Source: Pelagophyceae sp. CCMP2097
Taxonomy: Eukaryota > Sar > Pelagophyceae
Assembly: GCA_026770575.1 (NCBI GenBank)
Contig: MU657164.1
Span: 432,212 to 459,117 of the forward strand
DNA: 26,906 bases
Direction of reading: 5' to 3'
Shown here: in pieces, positions 1-9,142 of the stretch
How positions within the stretch are numbered: the stretch's first letter is position 1
Layout: every line of letters begins with the position of its first letter
Program-made: the position numbers and the translations under genes
The notes under the pieces: generated by a model
Told to the model about the DNA's origin: nothing
Seen by the model: only the letters and a program-made list of their open reading frames with translations
Databases searched by the model: none

Positions 1-290
1 CTGACAAGATCCCCGTGACGAGGTCCCCGCGACGAGGTCAACGTGGTAAGGTCCTTGTGACAAGGTCCCCGTGTGGCAAGGTCCTCGTGACGAGGTCCCC
101 CGACGAGGTCAACGTGACAAGGTCCTTGTGAAAAGGTCCCTGTGGTGGCAAGGTCCCCGTGTGGCAAGGTCTCTGTGGCAAGGTTTCTGTGGTAACAAGG
201 TCCCTGTAGTGGCAAGTTCACTGTGTGACAAGGTCCCCGTTTCAAGGTCCTTGTTTTTAAGGTCCCTCTCTCAACTTGCCGTGACAAGGC
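1..290. repeat. Degenerate 14-bp tandem repeat (GTGACAAGGTCCCC-like)
   Basis: The stretch is built from about 17 variant copies of a unit close to GTGACAAGGTCCCC, with unit lengths drifting from 12 to 17 bases. A higher-order repeat of about 72 bases is visible: the block starting at 15 reappears at 87 with few changes. The array begins at or before the window edge and fades into similar AAGGTCC-rich sequence up to about 430. Open frames through it lack any protein-like composition, so I treat it as non-coding. Confidence 0.8.
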
Positions 291-430
291 CCCGTGGCAA
301 CGATCCTTAACGAGGTCCCTGCGACGGCCTCCGCGGCAAGGTCCCCGATTGGCAAGCGTGTGGCAATGCCGCTGATGCGGCAAGGTCCCCGATTGGCAAG
401 GTCCCCTCGGCAAGAACCCTTTCGTCCCGA

Positions 431-1590
431 AGTCTGTCGGACCGATGGCATCGGAGTCCGTCTTTTCGACATTTTGGGACCTTTCGGGGCGGAGACCGGG
501 GCCGAGAATCGGCCCTCTTTCGGTTGCAACGAGGCAGCCCCTTCTCCGGGCGTCGCAGGGACCGCCTCTTGCCGGTACAGGGCGCGTCGCAAGCGCCCCG
601 GGCGAGGTGTCTGAATCATCTCGGCGGCCGTAGCAGCGCCGTCTCCTGCGTCGGACTTTTTGCCGCATCTCGACAGCGTCGTGGAAACGGCGTCGTGCAA
701 ACGGGGCGCCGATATCGGACCGCTGAATCGCGCCGACGCCAAGGGTCCGCCGGCCCGTCTTGAGGTGAAGAGACCACCAAGGTTCCCGTCTCTCGACGTC
801 TCAAACGGCTTGCATCCTCCCGGGCGCCCGGAGAGGGGGCCTTTTTTTTCCGGGGCCGGTTGAGAGGAGGCAGTTGGGTTTGGATTCTCTGAATTCGCCT
901 CGTTCTCCACGACGCCGTACTGCTCCGAAGCCGTGTTGCAGGCGACCCGGATCACCGACGGGGCCCTTGCTCGGACGTTTATTTGCCCAATTGCCCCCGT
1001 TTGGTCGCGCCAAACCGCCGCCTATGACTCGTCGCCCGGAAGCCCGTTTCCTCTCCGAAGCCGTGCTTTCGGCCACCAACAGTTCAAATGCATCTTCCCA
1101 ACGGCCCGTATTCGACAAACCGTATTCGAATTCGCCCGGACCATGGAATGGACCAGTATCGAACCCGCCTTGCGAGTCGCCGTTTTCGAGGCCGGTGAGA
1201 GGGGCCTTGTCGAAAGAGCCATTCTCGAAGCGGCTTGGAGAGCCCACATTCTGCCGATTCTTGCCCACTCGTCTCCCGCATCTCGGACCAAAGAGGCGAG
1301 GAGACAGGGGCCGAATTCGAGATGGGGCCGATTTCCAGAGGTTGGACACCGGCGGAGAGAGAAGCAAGGGCCCACCATATGTTGCACTGAATTCCGGCGA
1401 AAGTCCGCGACCGATGCATTCGGCACTGTCAAAGTGTCGTTTGAACTTGCATGTATCACATGTGCGACGAACCACGACGCGACTGCGCCGGTTCTTCGAG
1501 CGAGATTGCCGGTGTGTCAACCGGCAAATTGCAACCCGGGCCACCGTGACGATGCGACCTCGATAAAGGGAACGCCGCGCGGCCGCTGAG
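431..1590. other. GC-rich decayed repeat DNA, no supported gene
   Basis: Frames are open on both strands at once across this stretch, including roughly 230 codons on plus and 270 on minus. The translations are rich in P, R, S and G, have no recognisable domain, and shift with recurring short words such as TTTCGAG, GGGGCC and CCGTATTCGA. This is what low-stop, GC-rich minisatellite decay looks like. I see no promoter, RNA gene or intact element. Confidence 0.5.
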
Positions 1591-1798
1591 GATTGGCCGC
1601 ACAGTGCACTCCATCTAGGCACGGCTCTGTATCACGGCCCCATCCAAAGAGGGCCCTTTATCGGACCTTGTCAAGGGCCCTTGGAAAGAGGCCCTTGGAA
1701 AATCGGCATGCGGCTCCCAAAATGGATTTGATGGGCCCCTTTCGAGCGACGGTCCTCGCCCAACGCCGCTGGCAAAAGGCCCCTTTCAAGGGCCCGAG

Positions 1799-1873
1799 GA
1801 CTGGCGCCCTTTGTCCACGCCTTTCAATTTCCCCTCGACTGGCGCCCTTTGTCCACGCCTTTCAATTTCCCCT
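1799..1873. repeat. 37-bp perfect direct repeat
   Basis: The 37 bases at 1799-1835 recur without a mismatch at 1837-1873, one base after the first copy ends (period 38). The unit starts GACTGGCGCCCTTTGTCC and ends CAATTTCCCCT. Perfect identity in otherwise degenerate DNA suggests a recent tandem duplication. A further CTGGCGCCC start follows at about 1881. Confidence 0.85.
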
Positions 1874-2379
1874 TGAGACTCTGGCGCCCGTAGGCTGGCG
1901 CCCCGGACGACTGGTGTTTGCGGCGTAGACTGGCTCGGCTCGTTTTCCAGATTCGGGCCCAAAGTTCTTCGAAACGATGCACTCTTCGAGGGCCCCTCTC
2001 ACTGGCCCCGTGTTCGAAACGCCGTCGACTTTCTCGGCCCCGAACTCGCCTGGGAAAAGGGCGCCTTCTCCGACAAAGCCAACGTCCCCGACTCGAAAGG
2101 ACTTTGAAAACGCGACCCGACGCAAATGCCGAAAACGCGAATGCGCCGCGACGCGAAACAAAGACTTGAAGAGGCTCGCCTTTTCGACAAGGTTGCATCT
2201 CAAAAAGGCCTTCGAGATTGCGTGGGGCCCCAAGCTCCGGAGCTGCGCGGATTCGGCCCGCCTCTTTTTGAAACGGGCATCCAAAAGGGACCGTGTCGAA
2301 AAGGTGTCTTGCCGCGTCTTGCCGCGTCCCGCCGCTTTTCCATATAGGAAAATGGGGCCGACTCTGGACTGTCGATGGA
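1874..2379. other. GC-rich stretch with no resolvable gene
   Basis: Both strands remain open here. The minus-strand frame at about 2290-2170 has somewhat protein-like composition and is in the right place to be a downstream exon of the PH-domain gene. The plus-strand frame scores similarly, however, and I could not find convincing splice sites. I therefore call no gene. Confidence 0.3.
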
Positions 2380-2795
2380 CCGTCCGACGGAACCGTCCAA
2401 CGGGGCCGTCCAACGGTGCCGTCGATCGGGGCCGTCGAACGGTGCCGTCCAACGGAACCGTCCAACGGAACCGCCCAACGGTGCCGTCCGACAGTGCCGT
2501 CGAACGGTGCCGTCCGACGAAACCGTCCAACGGGGCCGTCGAACGGTGCCGTCGAACGGTGCCGTCCAACGGCGCCTTCCAACGGAAGCGTCCAACGGGG
2601 CCGTCGAACGGAACCGTCCAACGGGGCCGTCCAACGGGGCCGTCCGACGGAACCGTCCAACAGGGCCGTCCAACGGTGCCGTCGATCGGGGCCGTCGAAC
2701 GGGGCCGTCCAACGGTGCCGTCCAACGGAAGCGTCCAACGGTACATTCCAACGGCGCCTTCCAACGGAAGCGTCCAACGGGGCCGTCGAACGGGG
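2380..2795. repeat. 13-bp satellite, 32 units with no indels
   Basis: The consensus unit is CCGTCCAACGGNN, with the last two bases GG, TG or AA. Parsing every base gives 32 consecutive 13-base units with substitutions only. The core CCGT-CCA-ACGG is a small hairpin with a three-base loop. Units 1-4 recur as units 21-24 (offset 260 bases) and units 15-18 as units 29-32 (offset 182), so blocks were duplicated. Because 13 is not a multiple of 3 and the unit lacks stop codons, all frames stay open; the long PSNGAVQR-type translations are artefacts. It lies just beyond the last recognised exon of the PH-domain gene and may sit in an intron. Confidence 0.95.
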
Positions 2796-2922
2796 CCCCT
2801 CTCTTGGCCTTTGTCGGCCCGTCTTTGTGCGTCTTTGTGCATTGCCTTTTTCGGCCGCGGCGCTTCGGCCGCGGCGTTTTACCGGGCCTTTTCCTTTGGC
2901 CTTTTCGGACGCGGTTTGGCAC

Positions 2923-3190
2923 GCTGTTGTCGAGCGTGACGAGCGCTTGGAAAGTCTCCGCTTCCGCCGGCGTTTGGAAGACTACGACTTTCCGCCGCCG
3001 GTGGCCGCGTCCGTCGTCCAAGATGCACTCGAGTTCGCAGCCTAAGGGGACCTTGCACCGAGACGGTGTGCATGATACCGGGCCTTTCAACGAGACGGGC
3101 TTTGTGCACAGGCGTTTTGGCCGCGAAAAAGGACCTTTGCGATTCATGCTGGCGTAGTCGCGCAAGGGCACGACTTTTCGGTGTTCGCCC
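2923..3190 (-). CDS. Partial PH-domain protein gene (two exons recognised)
   Basis: Two minus-strand exons join in phase: 3190-3135 and 3041-2923, separated by a 93-base GT-AG intron (donor AAAG|GTCC, acceptor CCCCTTAG|G). The joined product has KVVPLRDY, then CELECILDDGRGHRRRKVVVF, then FQTPAEAETFQALVTL. That order of a VxPL strand, a charged turn, a VVVFQT strand and a closing amphipathic helix with an AE motif matches the second half of a pleckstrin homology domain, which in known proteins binds phosphoinositides or protein partners at membranes. The usual helix tryptophan is replaced (TFQAL). The first exon begins with an AG|G acceptor in phase 2. A frame at about 3300-3390 containing RKRVFVVELQ resembles the expected upstream strand but I could not join it with confidence. 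The exon end at 2923 (GTGCCA donor) is inferred. Missing upstream and downstream exons leave the protein incomplete. Confidence 0.55.
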
Positions 3191-4336
3191 CTACGGAGCC
3201 CGAGACGTCTTCGATGGGCCACTTTGGGGGCCGCAGCGTCTCGGTCGCAGCGTCTCGGATTCGCAGTGCGCCTTTTTTTTCGCGGCGCCGCTTTTTCGCG
3301 AGAGGAGTTGCGTCAAGACGTGTCTTTGCAGCTCGACGACGAAGACGCGCTTCCTCGAAGTTGCCACGCCTTTACGCATCCGCACCTATCGAATGCTCTG
3401 AAAAGTGCCGAATTGAAGCCAAAGTTGCCGAGAAGGAAGCGTTGCGCCAGGAAGCCAAAGGGCCTCCAAAGGCCGCCACGAGCGACGCCGCTTCGTCGCC
3501 TCGAAGGACACCGTCTGCGGCGTATACACCTACGTGTCTTCTCTTTTGAGACCGCCAAAAACCGGGGACCCCGCGGGCTTTGAAGCGCCAAAGGCCCGTT
3601 CAGAGCGCGTCGACGCCCGAACACCAAGAGCGCTTCGGGAGACATCGGTTTGCCGAATTGAAGCACGGCCGTATTGCCCCCAACGGGCGCATTGAAGAGT
3701 CCTTTGAAAAGGCTCGCAAGGGCCCCGCTGCGGACGGCGGTCACTCGCCGTCGAGAAGAGCCCGTTGAAGAATGGACCCGCCGAGGACAAAACCCGGAAG
3801 CCAGAGGGCTCGTTTCGAGGGCCCGTCTTGAGGGGCCTCGACAAGCTGCCCATCAAGGACCGTCCCTCGGCAACCCGTGCGGTGGCCCGTTTCGAGACGG
3901 GCCGTTGTCGAGACGGGCCGTTGTCGAGGGCCGTTTCAGAGCCCGTTCAGGACGGGGCCCTCTGGGGTCACTTGCCCCGCCACTGCACCGTCGCTTGCTT
4001 TGGCCTCTTTCAAGAGCCCTTTGAAAGCTCGATAGGGCGGGCCCTTGCAAGGCCTCTTTTCCGGCCACTTGCAAGGCCGGTGCACCGTCGCTTGCAAGGC
4101 CTTTTTGAAGGACCCCCCGAAAGACTGCCCGAGCGACTGCCCGAGCGGCTGTCCAGGGGACGTCGCAGAGGGGCCGCAGTCGAGGGGCCGGCAGCCGAGA
4201 GACCGTCCAAGGGACCGTCGAGAAACCGCCATCACAGAGGCCCCGTCGAGGGACCGTCAAAGGAACTGTCCAAAGGAACTGTCCAAAGGAACCGCCCAAG
4301 CAACCGCCCAAGCGACCGTCTCAGGGACCGTCCGAG
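3191..4336. other. GC-rich decayed minisatellite DNA
   Basis: Short words repeat throughout. CGGGCCGTTGTCGAGA occurs twice in tandem near 3898-3930. From 4240 to 4335 a 12-13-base unit (AACTGTCCAAAGG and relatives) runs about eight times, with CTGTCC spaced exactly 13 bases at 4266, 4279 and 4292. A 14-base unit CGCAGCGTCTCGG is duplicated at about 3232-3258. Frames are open on both strands without domain signatures. Upstream exons of the PH-domain gene should lie in this part of the minus strand. Confidence 0.5.
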
Positions 4337-4580
4337 GCGGAAGCAGGGGCGGAACCCGCGCGTCGGGTTTGCCGGGTTTGCGCGTTTTGGCCGACGCGTC
4401 TTTGAGCGGGTCTGGCCGTGGCACAACCCCGACCCGAGATGACGCGTTTGGTCGTTTGACAAACCCGCGACCCTTTGGGTGCGGCACAAATTGACCCGGC
4501 CCGAGTACACCGTCCCTGCTCCGTGTCCCGCGGCGGCGGCGGACGTCGCTTCCAACCGCCTTGCAGACGCCGGCCTTCTT
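4337..4580. repeat. Dispersed repeat, copy 1 (second copy near 22001-22200)
   Basis: The sequence starting GGCGGAAGCAGGGGCGG and running through GCGTTTTGGCCGACGCGTC and GGTCTGGCCGTGG is matched in the same orientation at about 22001-22200. The copies are clearly homologous but diverged, with small indels. The preceding bases (CAGGGACCGTC) are also shared. Plus-strand translation conserves a short AGxAxFGRxVxxRVWPW-like word in both copies, but the surrounding frames do not stay aligned. I call it a repeat and not a gene family. Confidence 0.65.
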
Positions 4581-4663
4581 GCCTGGATGTGCTCGACGCC
4601 GGCGTCCTGCGCGTGCTGCGCAACGTGCATCGTGGCTGCGCTGCGGTGAATGCGCGGCGATGA
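4542..4663 (+). pseudogene. Possible F-box-like gene fragment, frame-broken
   Basis: One plus frame reads DVASNRLADAGLLAWMC and the adjacent plus frame reads LDVLDAGVLRVLRNVHRGCA before a stop at 4663. Joined across a frame change they resemble the start of an F-box or similar helical adaptor domain. My hand count shows mostly G or C at third positions in each segment. No start or splice sites are convincing, and the minus strand is also open. Treat as a decayed or mis-sequenced fragment; the family assignment is speculative. Confidence 0.2.
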
Positions 4664-4934
4664 CGATGGCGCGGCGCAGGTGATCGTTCGATAAACGATG
4701 TCCGGTCGTTCGTTCGATGAACGATGTCCGGTCGTTCGACGAAGCCCGTCGACGATGCCCGGCCGAAAATGCCAGTCGAGCGGGCCGCGGACTGGCGGAC
4801 CGGGCGAAGGCCTGCGCGCACGCGAGGGCTCGGAGAGCGGAGAGCTCCGCGCTCTTCGAAACTTCGAAAGACGCGTTCTTGGGCCCCAAATATTTGAGGC
4901 CGCGATGTAATCCATGCGTATCGCGTTTCTGCGA
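4664..4934. other. No supported gene; 26-bp tandem duplication
   Basis: The word GTTCGATAAACGATGTCCGG continues for 26 bases and is repeated once in tandem with one change (about 4686-4737), followed by a third partial TTCGACGAA. The rest is GC-rich and open on the minus strand without recognisable domains. Confidence 0.5.
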
Positions 4935-5048
4935 CCCGGTCCAACGGACCGCAAAAATCCAACGGACCTCGCAGCGGGAGTAAGCCGTGCGTATTCGCGT
5001 TTTCGCTTCGGGATCCGTTAGTGGACTTTTGCGGTCCGTTGGACCGGG
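4935..5048. repeat. Inverted repeat whose arms are themselves hairpins
   Basis: The 22 bases at 4935-4956 (CCCGGTCCAACGGACCG...) are the exact reverse complement of 5027-5048. Homology continues inward with small gaps. Inside each arm, CGGTCC-AAC-GGACCG is a six-base stem with a three-base loop. The element ends five bases before the terminal hairpin element at 5054. Confidence 0.85.
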
Positions 5049-5053
5049 TTTAT

Positions 5054-5196
5054 TCCAGGCTCCCGAAGGGAGCCATGGTGGTCCTTATCTAAGATCCGCG
5101 AGGTGGCCCGTTCGTCAGCAATGTTCCTGACGAACGGAAGGGCAAACTGAACGGACCTTAAAAAAGGATTACTACGGCTCCCTTCGGGAGCCTGGA
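5054..5196. mobile_element. Foldback MITE-like element, complete copy
   Basis: The element begins TCCAGGCTCCCGAAGGGAGC and ends with its inverse. Each terminus contains the hairpin GGCTCCC-GAA-GGGAGCC (5058-5074 and 5176-5192). In the middle, CCGTTCGTCAG (5108-5118) pairs with CTGACGAACGG (5127-5137). One half matches the left end of the 1,077-bp element at 5806, so this looks like a small foldback derivative of that family. It has no coding capacity. A near-identical copy lies at 7492-7621. The 23 bases after the right end (to 5219) are duplicated there too. Confidence 0.85.
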
Positions 5197-5329
5197 CACT
5201 ACCAGCTTAGATCGCTACAGGGTGAATGTGAGAGTAAGATAATGGCCAAAGGCAACCCGTTGCCTTTTGGTTCTTAAAACTTAAGCGAATCGACAGTGCC
5301 TGTCGCCTTTGCCTTCTTAAAATATAAGA

Positions 5330-5640
5330 TAATCGGCCTTGGGGGCTGTCTTCAGCCGTCCTTGGGCGGCAAATATGGCAATGCAGTTGCCCGTCTTGTC
5401 CAAGTGGTGCACCTTGGGGCCGTCCCGAGCTGTTGCGCCGCGACGAGTGTCGCCTCGAGGTCGCACCCGACGGCCATCGTCTCAGCGTGAACGAGCCGCT
5501 GACGGTGAAGTTCTTGAGCGCGCAAATTTGCAATCGCTTGCGAGTCCGCGCGATGCCTGGAGCGCGATCATCTGCGCGCCGTCAGCGCCGCGGTGTGCCG
5601 TGGAGACGTTCAACCCCGTCGCCTTCGCTGCGACGGTGAG
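5330..5640. pseudogene. Coding-like segment, strand and frame unresolved
   Basis: Plus frames give LEVAPDGHRLSVNEPLTVKF and then, in another frame, WSAIICAPSAPRCAVETFNP ending at a GTGAGC donor-like site at 5635. Minus frames give VLTVAAKATGLNVSTAHRG, then RLVHAETMAVGCDLEATLVA, then KVHHLDKTGNCIAIFAAQG in three successive frames. All segments have high GC at third positions by my hand count. Neither strand can be read through without frame changes. I regard it as a decayed gene or one with sequencing indels, of unknown function. Confidence 0.3.
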
Positions 5641-5805
5641 CACCAGGTACCTTCGGGGTCCCAAGAAGGGTCTCCAAAAAAGGGCCCGGGAAGGGTCCCC
5701 AACAAAATGATTCATACCGTACTCACGCTCTCTCGCACGTGGCCGTCGACTGGGGATTCTAGTTCCGAACTATGCATGGCCCGACACCGCCAGGCAAGCG
5801 CTTAT

Positions 5806-6882
5806 TCCAGGCTCCCGAAGGGAGCCGTAGTAATTCTTATTTAAGCTCCGGTATGAAAATCGGAGCGTTCGTCAGGAACAATGAGGACGTTCGGGTTCGG
5901 GTTAGGGTGAGGGTGAGGGTTAGAAGGGCGTTATTTGCAACAGGGCCTGAAATCGCCCGGGGCGCCGATAGCGTTCGACAGGTTGGCTTTTAAGAATCGC
6001 CGCTCGCGCGCACCGAGACCGGCGCGCGCGTTTAGTTGCCAGCCGGGCCTGCGCCGACGTCGTTTGAAAATCATGGCAATTGCATGCAAATCAATGCAAC
6101 TGATCATTTGCAATTGCTTGAAAATCAACGCAATATGTTTAAATTCTCAAATTTTGACAGTTTTAAGAATTAAGACACCACTTAGCGCATTCGACGCGCG
6201 CTGAAGCGGCGAGTCCGAATTCATAATTTTTGGAGCAGAACACGAACGATGAATTTTCAGCGATTACGGTTACATCGAAGAAGACTTAGCAATGTTTACT
6301 ATGAATTCTCGTTTCGGAAGCGCGCCGGCGCGGCGAGTCTGTAACACTTAGACGCTATGCGAACTACTGATTTTAATTTTTTTACAGCGGTTACTTTCAT
6401 CATACAATGTTGTCACGAATTTGGATGTTTTCTGTTTCTTCATAATATTTAGCGTTTCGGAACCGCGCTGGCGCGGCGATGCCGATTTTGTTATTCCCGA
6501 CTCGTTTAGACGCCATTCGAAAAACGATCCAATTATTCAAAATCTCAAAAATTGACAGTTTTAGGATTGAAGACGCCACTTAGCGCATTCGACGCGCGCT
6601 GAAGCGGCGAGTCCGAATCTGCTATTTTCTGTGCGATTCGCGAAAGTTGCATTTTTCAGCGATAAACGTCTTTTTAACATTTGGAAAAGGTCAAACTCAG
6701 CCGTTTTGCTCGGCTCAGAAGGCGTTTTTCGACCATCTGACACGCAGCGAACACAGAACTTCGCAGTTCCGGATTTTGCACCACGACAGAATGCGATTTC
6801 GACGTCTTTTTTTAGGCGATTATTTTCGGCGACGTGCCCTAGTGCAATCACAAACTACTTCGGCTCCCTTCGGGAGCCTGGA
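5806..6882. mobile_element. 1,077-bp terminal-inverted-repeat element, non-autonomous
   Basis: Both ends carry TCCAGGCTCCCGAAGGGAGC in opposite orientation, with the hairpin at 5810-5826 and 6862-6878. Beyond it the arms stay weakly similar (GTAGTAATT against GAAGTAGTT). The inside is AT-richer than its surroundings and has no transposase. Two internal direct repeats of about 67 bases (6157-6222 and 6553-6619, each containing CTTAGCGCATTCGACGCGCG) are some 396 bases apart. GC-rich palindromic words like CGCGCCGGCGCG occur between them. An inverted homologous copy fills 11041-12916, and partial copies lie at about 17190-17340 and 24358-24471. No clear target duplication is visible. The superfamily is unknown. 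Confidence 0.75.
5890..5923 (+). repeat. Interstitial telomere-like TTAGGG-type repeats
   Basis: The run reads TTCGGG, TTCGGG, TTAGGG, TGAGGG, TGAGGG, TTAG. It lies inside the left part of the 1,077-bp element. The related copy at 24358-24471 has about ten unrelated bases at this spot and no such run. It therefore appears to be an insertion in this copy. Confidence 0.7.
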
Positions 6883-7491
6883 ATTTTCGGCCGACCCGCG
6901 TGCTCACAGGGCTCGCGGGCGGGCTCAGGGAGGTTGCTCGACTGTTGGGTCAATGCTGGCCATAGGAAGATGCCCGACGGCGCGCGCTGCTCCTCACGGG
7001 CGATCCCCGCAGCCGAACAGGCCCATAAACGCCAAGAGGCGCAGCGCGGGCGCCGTCATCCTGGACGCCATGCCCACCTCACGGTCGTGCCTCGCGGTCG
7101 CATGCAGTCGCCTCATCCGCATCAGGGCGATTCCAGAAGATGGCGCGGCGTGTGCCCTCGCTCCCGACGTCACGGGAGCGCCGCGTGTGCGCGCCAACGC
7201 CAACGCCGACCGCCTATTTGATTTTGGAACTTGGACGCCCTTCCGTTTCAAAGGCCTGGGATGTTCCAAGGCTTGGGATGTTCCACGCCGGCGTGGCGCA
7301 GAGATCCGACGATGCACCACGTCGGAAGGCGGCGCTTTGTTGGCGCTGGACACGGCGGGGGCGTCGTCGTCTGCGGCCTAGGTGATGGAGGCATGGGCAC
7401 GTTGAAATTGGCGCTATGCACGTAGGCGCTTGACAGATTGATGCTCTCGCTCCGTGGCGAGGCCCTCCACCAGCTCGGATCGACCTGTGGT
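6883..7491. other. Unassigned stretch with coding-like composition at 6990-7220
   Basis: A plus frame (AGAVILDAMPTSRSCLAVAC) and an overlapping minus frame (MASRMTAPALRLLAFMGLFG, a hydrophobic stretch ending at a stop) both show about 80% GC at third positions by hand count. I cannot choose between them and find no paired splice sites. Near 7250-7290 the words GGGATGTTCCA repeat in tandem. No RNA gene or element was seen before the foldback copy at 7492. Confidence 0.3.
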
Positions 7492-7621
7492 AGGGAGCCA
7501 TGGTGATCCTTATTTGAGGTCCGCGAGGTGGCCCGTTCGTCAGCAATGTTCCTGACGAACCGAAGGGCAAACTGAACGGATTTTTAAAAAGGATTACTAC
7601 GGCTCCCTTCGGGAGCCTGGA
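7492..7621. mobile_element. Foldback MITE-like element, second copy, left end truncated
   Basis: This copy matches 5054-5196 closely over its whole length but begins within the left terminal hairpin (AGGGAGCC). The right terminal hairpin is intact at 7601-7617. The match continues past the right end for 23 bases (ACTACCAGCTTAGATCGC and a little more), exactly as after the first copy. The two therefore share flanking DNA, so they arose by duplication of a segment and not by two independent insertions. Confidence 0.85.
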
Positions 7622-7644
7622 CACTACCAGCTTAGATCGCTACA

Positions 7645-8250
7645 TGTATCGAAAACTCATTGCAAAACTTGAACTTTCACATCGCGGCATCCCGCCGTTC
7701 CTATGGGCACTACGTTCTATGCCCCCGCATGCCCGTCATATGACATCCGGTGTGTGTTTACTGCGCAGCCTGAGTCTGAATCAAATCGCCCTTATTGAGA
7801 CAAGGAGGGTTGTGAGCAAGATAAGGTTTGAGTCGCAAGCATCTCGCCGTCGCGCCGCTTGTCGTGATGACTCGGCGCGCGCGGGGCCGTCGCGAAATAC
7901 ATCGCGCGGCGGCGGTTCGGCCAGTTTTTTTTACATACCCTTGTTGAGAACAGACGCTCATTTTTGAGGCACCACACCGCGCGAACGACGCGGGTTCCAT
8001 GAAACCCGAAGGTTTCTATCGGATGGGCCTCCCCAAGCGATCAAGCCCTTAGGGTTCTAAGGAACCGCCCCCCGTCCGACGAACGAGGCCCCCAAAGCTA
8101 CCTTCGGCCTGCGGACTAGCAACTTTGAACTTCAATGCAAACGGCCTTGCACTTGCAATCCTTGCATCGAATAAAGTCGAAAATTTGGAATCTGGTAACC
8201 GTTCCGAAAACGTTGTTTGGCGATATTTTTAAACCTCGGGCTAAGCTGGC
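7645..8250. other. No supported feature
   Basis: Mixed-composition DNA with scattered stop codons in most frames. I found no gene, RNA or inverted-repeat element. Confidence 0.5.
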
Positions 8251-8289
8251 AGTGATGGTTAACTTTCGTGCCGGCGTCCGGAGAACGGC

Positions 8290-8510
8290 GGCCCCCGGCC
8301 GGCGGCCTCCGTCCGTCGAACTCCGGACGGCCGCCTGCGAACGCCGACCTCCGGTCGGCGTCCTACGGCGGCCGTCCTCCGGTCGCCGTCCTCCGGCCGC
8401 TGGCCTCCGGGTGGAGGCCTCGACAGGATTCAGTGATTAACAACCATCGGCTCCCTACGGGAGCCTGAGGTTCGTGTTTAACCCTCCGGCCGGCGGCCTC
8501 CGTCCCTTTC
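8290..8510. repeat. GC-rich short-period repeats plus one hairpin relic
   Basis: From 8290 to 8420 words such as CCTCCGGTCGGCG and CCGTCCTCCGG recur irregularly. The 20 bases CCGGCCGGCGGCCTCCGTCC occur at about 8297 and again at about 8488. At 8449-8465 the hairpin GGCTCCC-TAC-GGGAGCC is the terminal hairpin of the local element family with a changed loop and intact stem. Confidence 0.6.
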
Positions 8511-8612
8511 TTCTACCAGTTCTTTAGTTCTATCCGTTGAAAAGTCAAAAATACAAATTCAACAAAAAGTGCAAGGCCCTCCTCTCATCGATCGCCAAGG
8601 AAGATGGCCGTC

Positions 8613-8807
8613 GGAGGCCCCTGTGGCCCCGACGGGCCCACAGATCCTGCCTCTTAAGAATCGAGCAGCCTAGTTGACGTACTTAGAGGCCATACGACCC
8701 TTAGGAGGCAGGAAATTCCATCGATTTGGAAAACGGCCGTTTTGCAGCCTGCCCCGGAGGCCCCTGTGGGCCCGACGGGGCCGCAGATCCTGCCTCTTAA
8801 GCATCGA
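8613..8807. repeat. 53-bp direct repeat, two copies 142 bp apart
   Basis: GGAGGCCCCTGTGGCCCCGA and the next 33 bases (8613-8665) recur at 8755-8807 with four differences. Each copy ends CCTGCCTCTTAAGNATCGAG. CCTTAGGAGGCAGG at about 8699-8712 is the inverse of the CCTGCCTCTTAAG ending. The second copy abuts the foldback palindrome. Confidence 0.8.
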
Positions 8808-8812
8808 GATGT

Positions 8813-9142
8813 CTACAGCAGTTCCCACAATATTTCCAAAAGTCCAAAACCAAAAGCATCGGCCAAAAGCAAAAGCAAAAGCAAAAATCTAATCTCCAAA
8901 ACCAGAGATGTCCAAATCTCAACAAGGCAGATATTTAAAGATTTTAATGAAATCCCAAAAGCATCATTTTTGAGAATTTATGCTCAAAAATTTAGGAAAT
9001 AGATTAGATAAAATCCTAAATATCCGCCTTATTGAGATTTTGACATGCCTTTGGTTTTGGATTTTTGCTTTTGCTTTTGCTTTTGCTTTTGGCCGATGCT
9101 TTTGGTTTTGGACTTTCGGAAATAAAGTGGGAACTGCTGTAG
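8813..9142. mobile_element. Foldback palindrome of about 330 bp
   Basis: Left arm 8813-8974 and right arm 8983-9142 are reverse complements with moderate divergence. The symmetry runs from CTACAGCAGTTCCCAC outside to TTTTTGAG/CTCAAAAA at the centre, leaving an eight-base loop. Both arms carry an AAAAGC hexamer run (four copies on one side). TTAGAGGCC...GGAGGCAGGAAAT-like words flank it in direct orientation (about 8681 and 9149). No protein is encoded. It could be a foldback or MITE-type transposon; no clear target duplication is visible. Confidence 0.8.

Noticed and set aside
874..1566. A 230-codon plus frame and an overlapping 273-codon minus frame
   Set aside because: Both are open over the same GC-rich repeat-like DNA, low in complexity, with no domain or splice evidence.
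2380..2842. Open frames of several hundred codons on both strands through the 13-bp satellite
   Set aside because: The unit has no stop codons in any frame and 13 is not a multiple of 3, so all frames stay open by construction.
5806..6882. LTR retrotransposon, because of the 67-base internal direct repeats
   Set aside because: The outer boundaries are inverted repeats, and there is no polymerase, primer site or polypurine tract.
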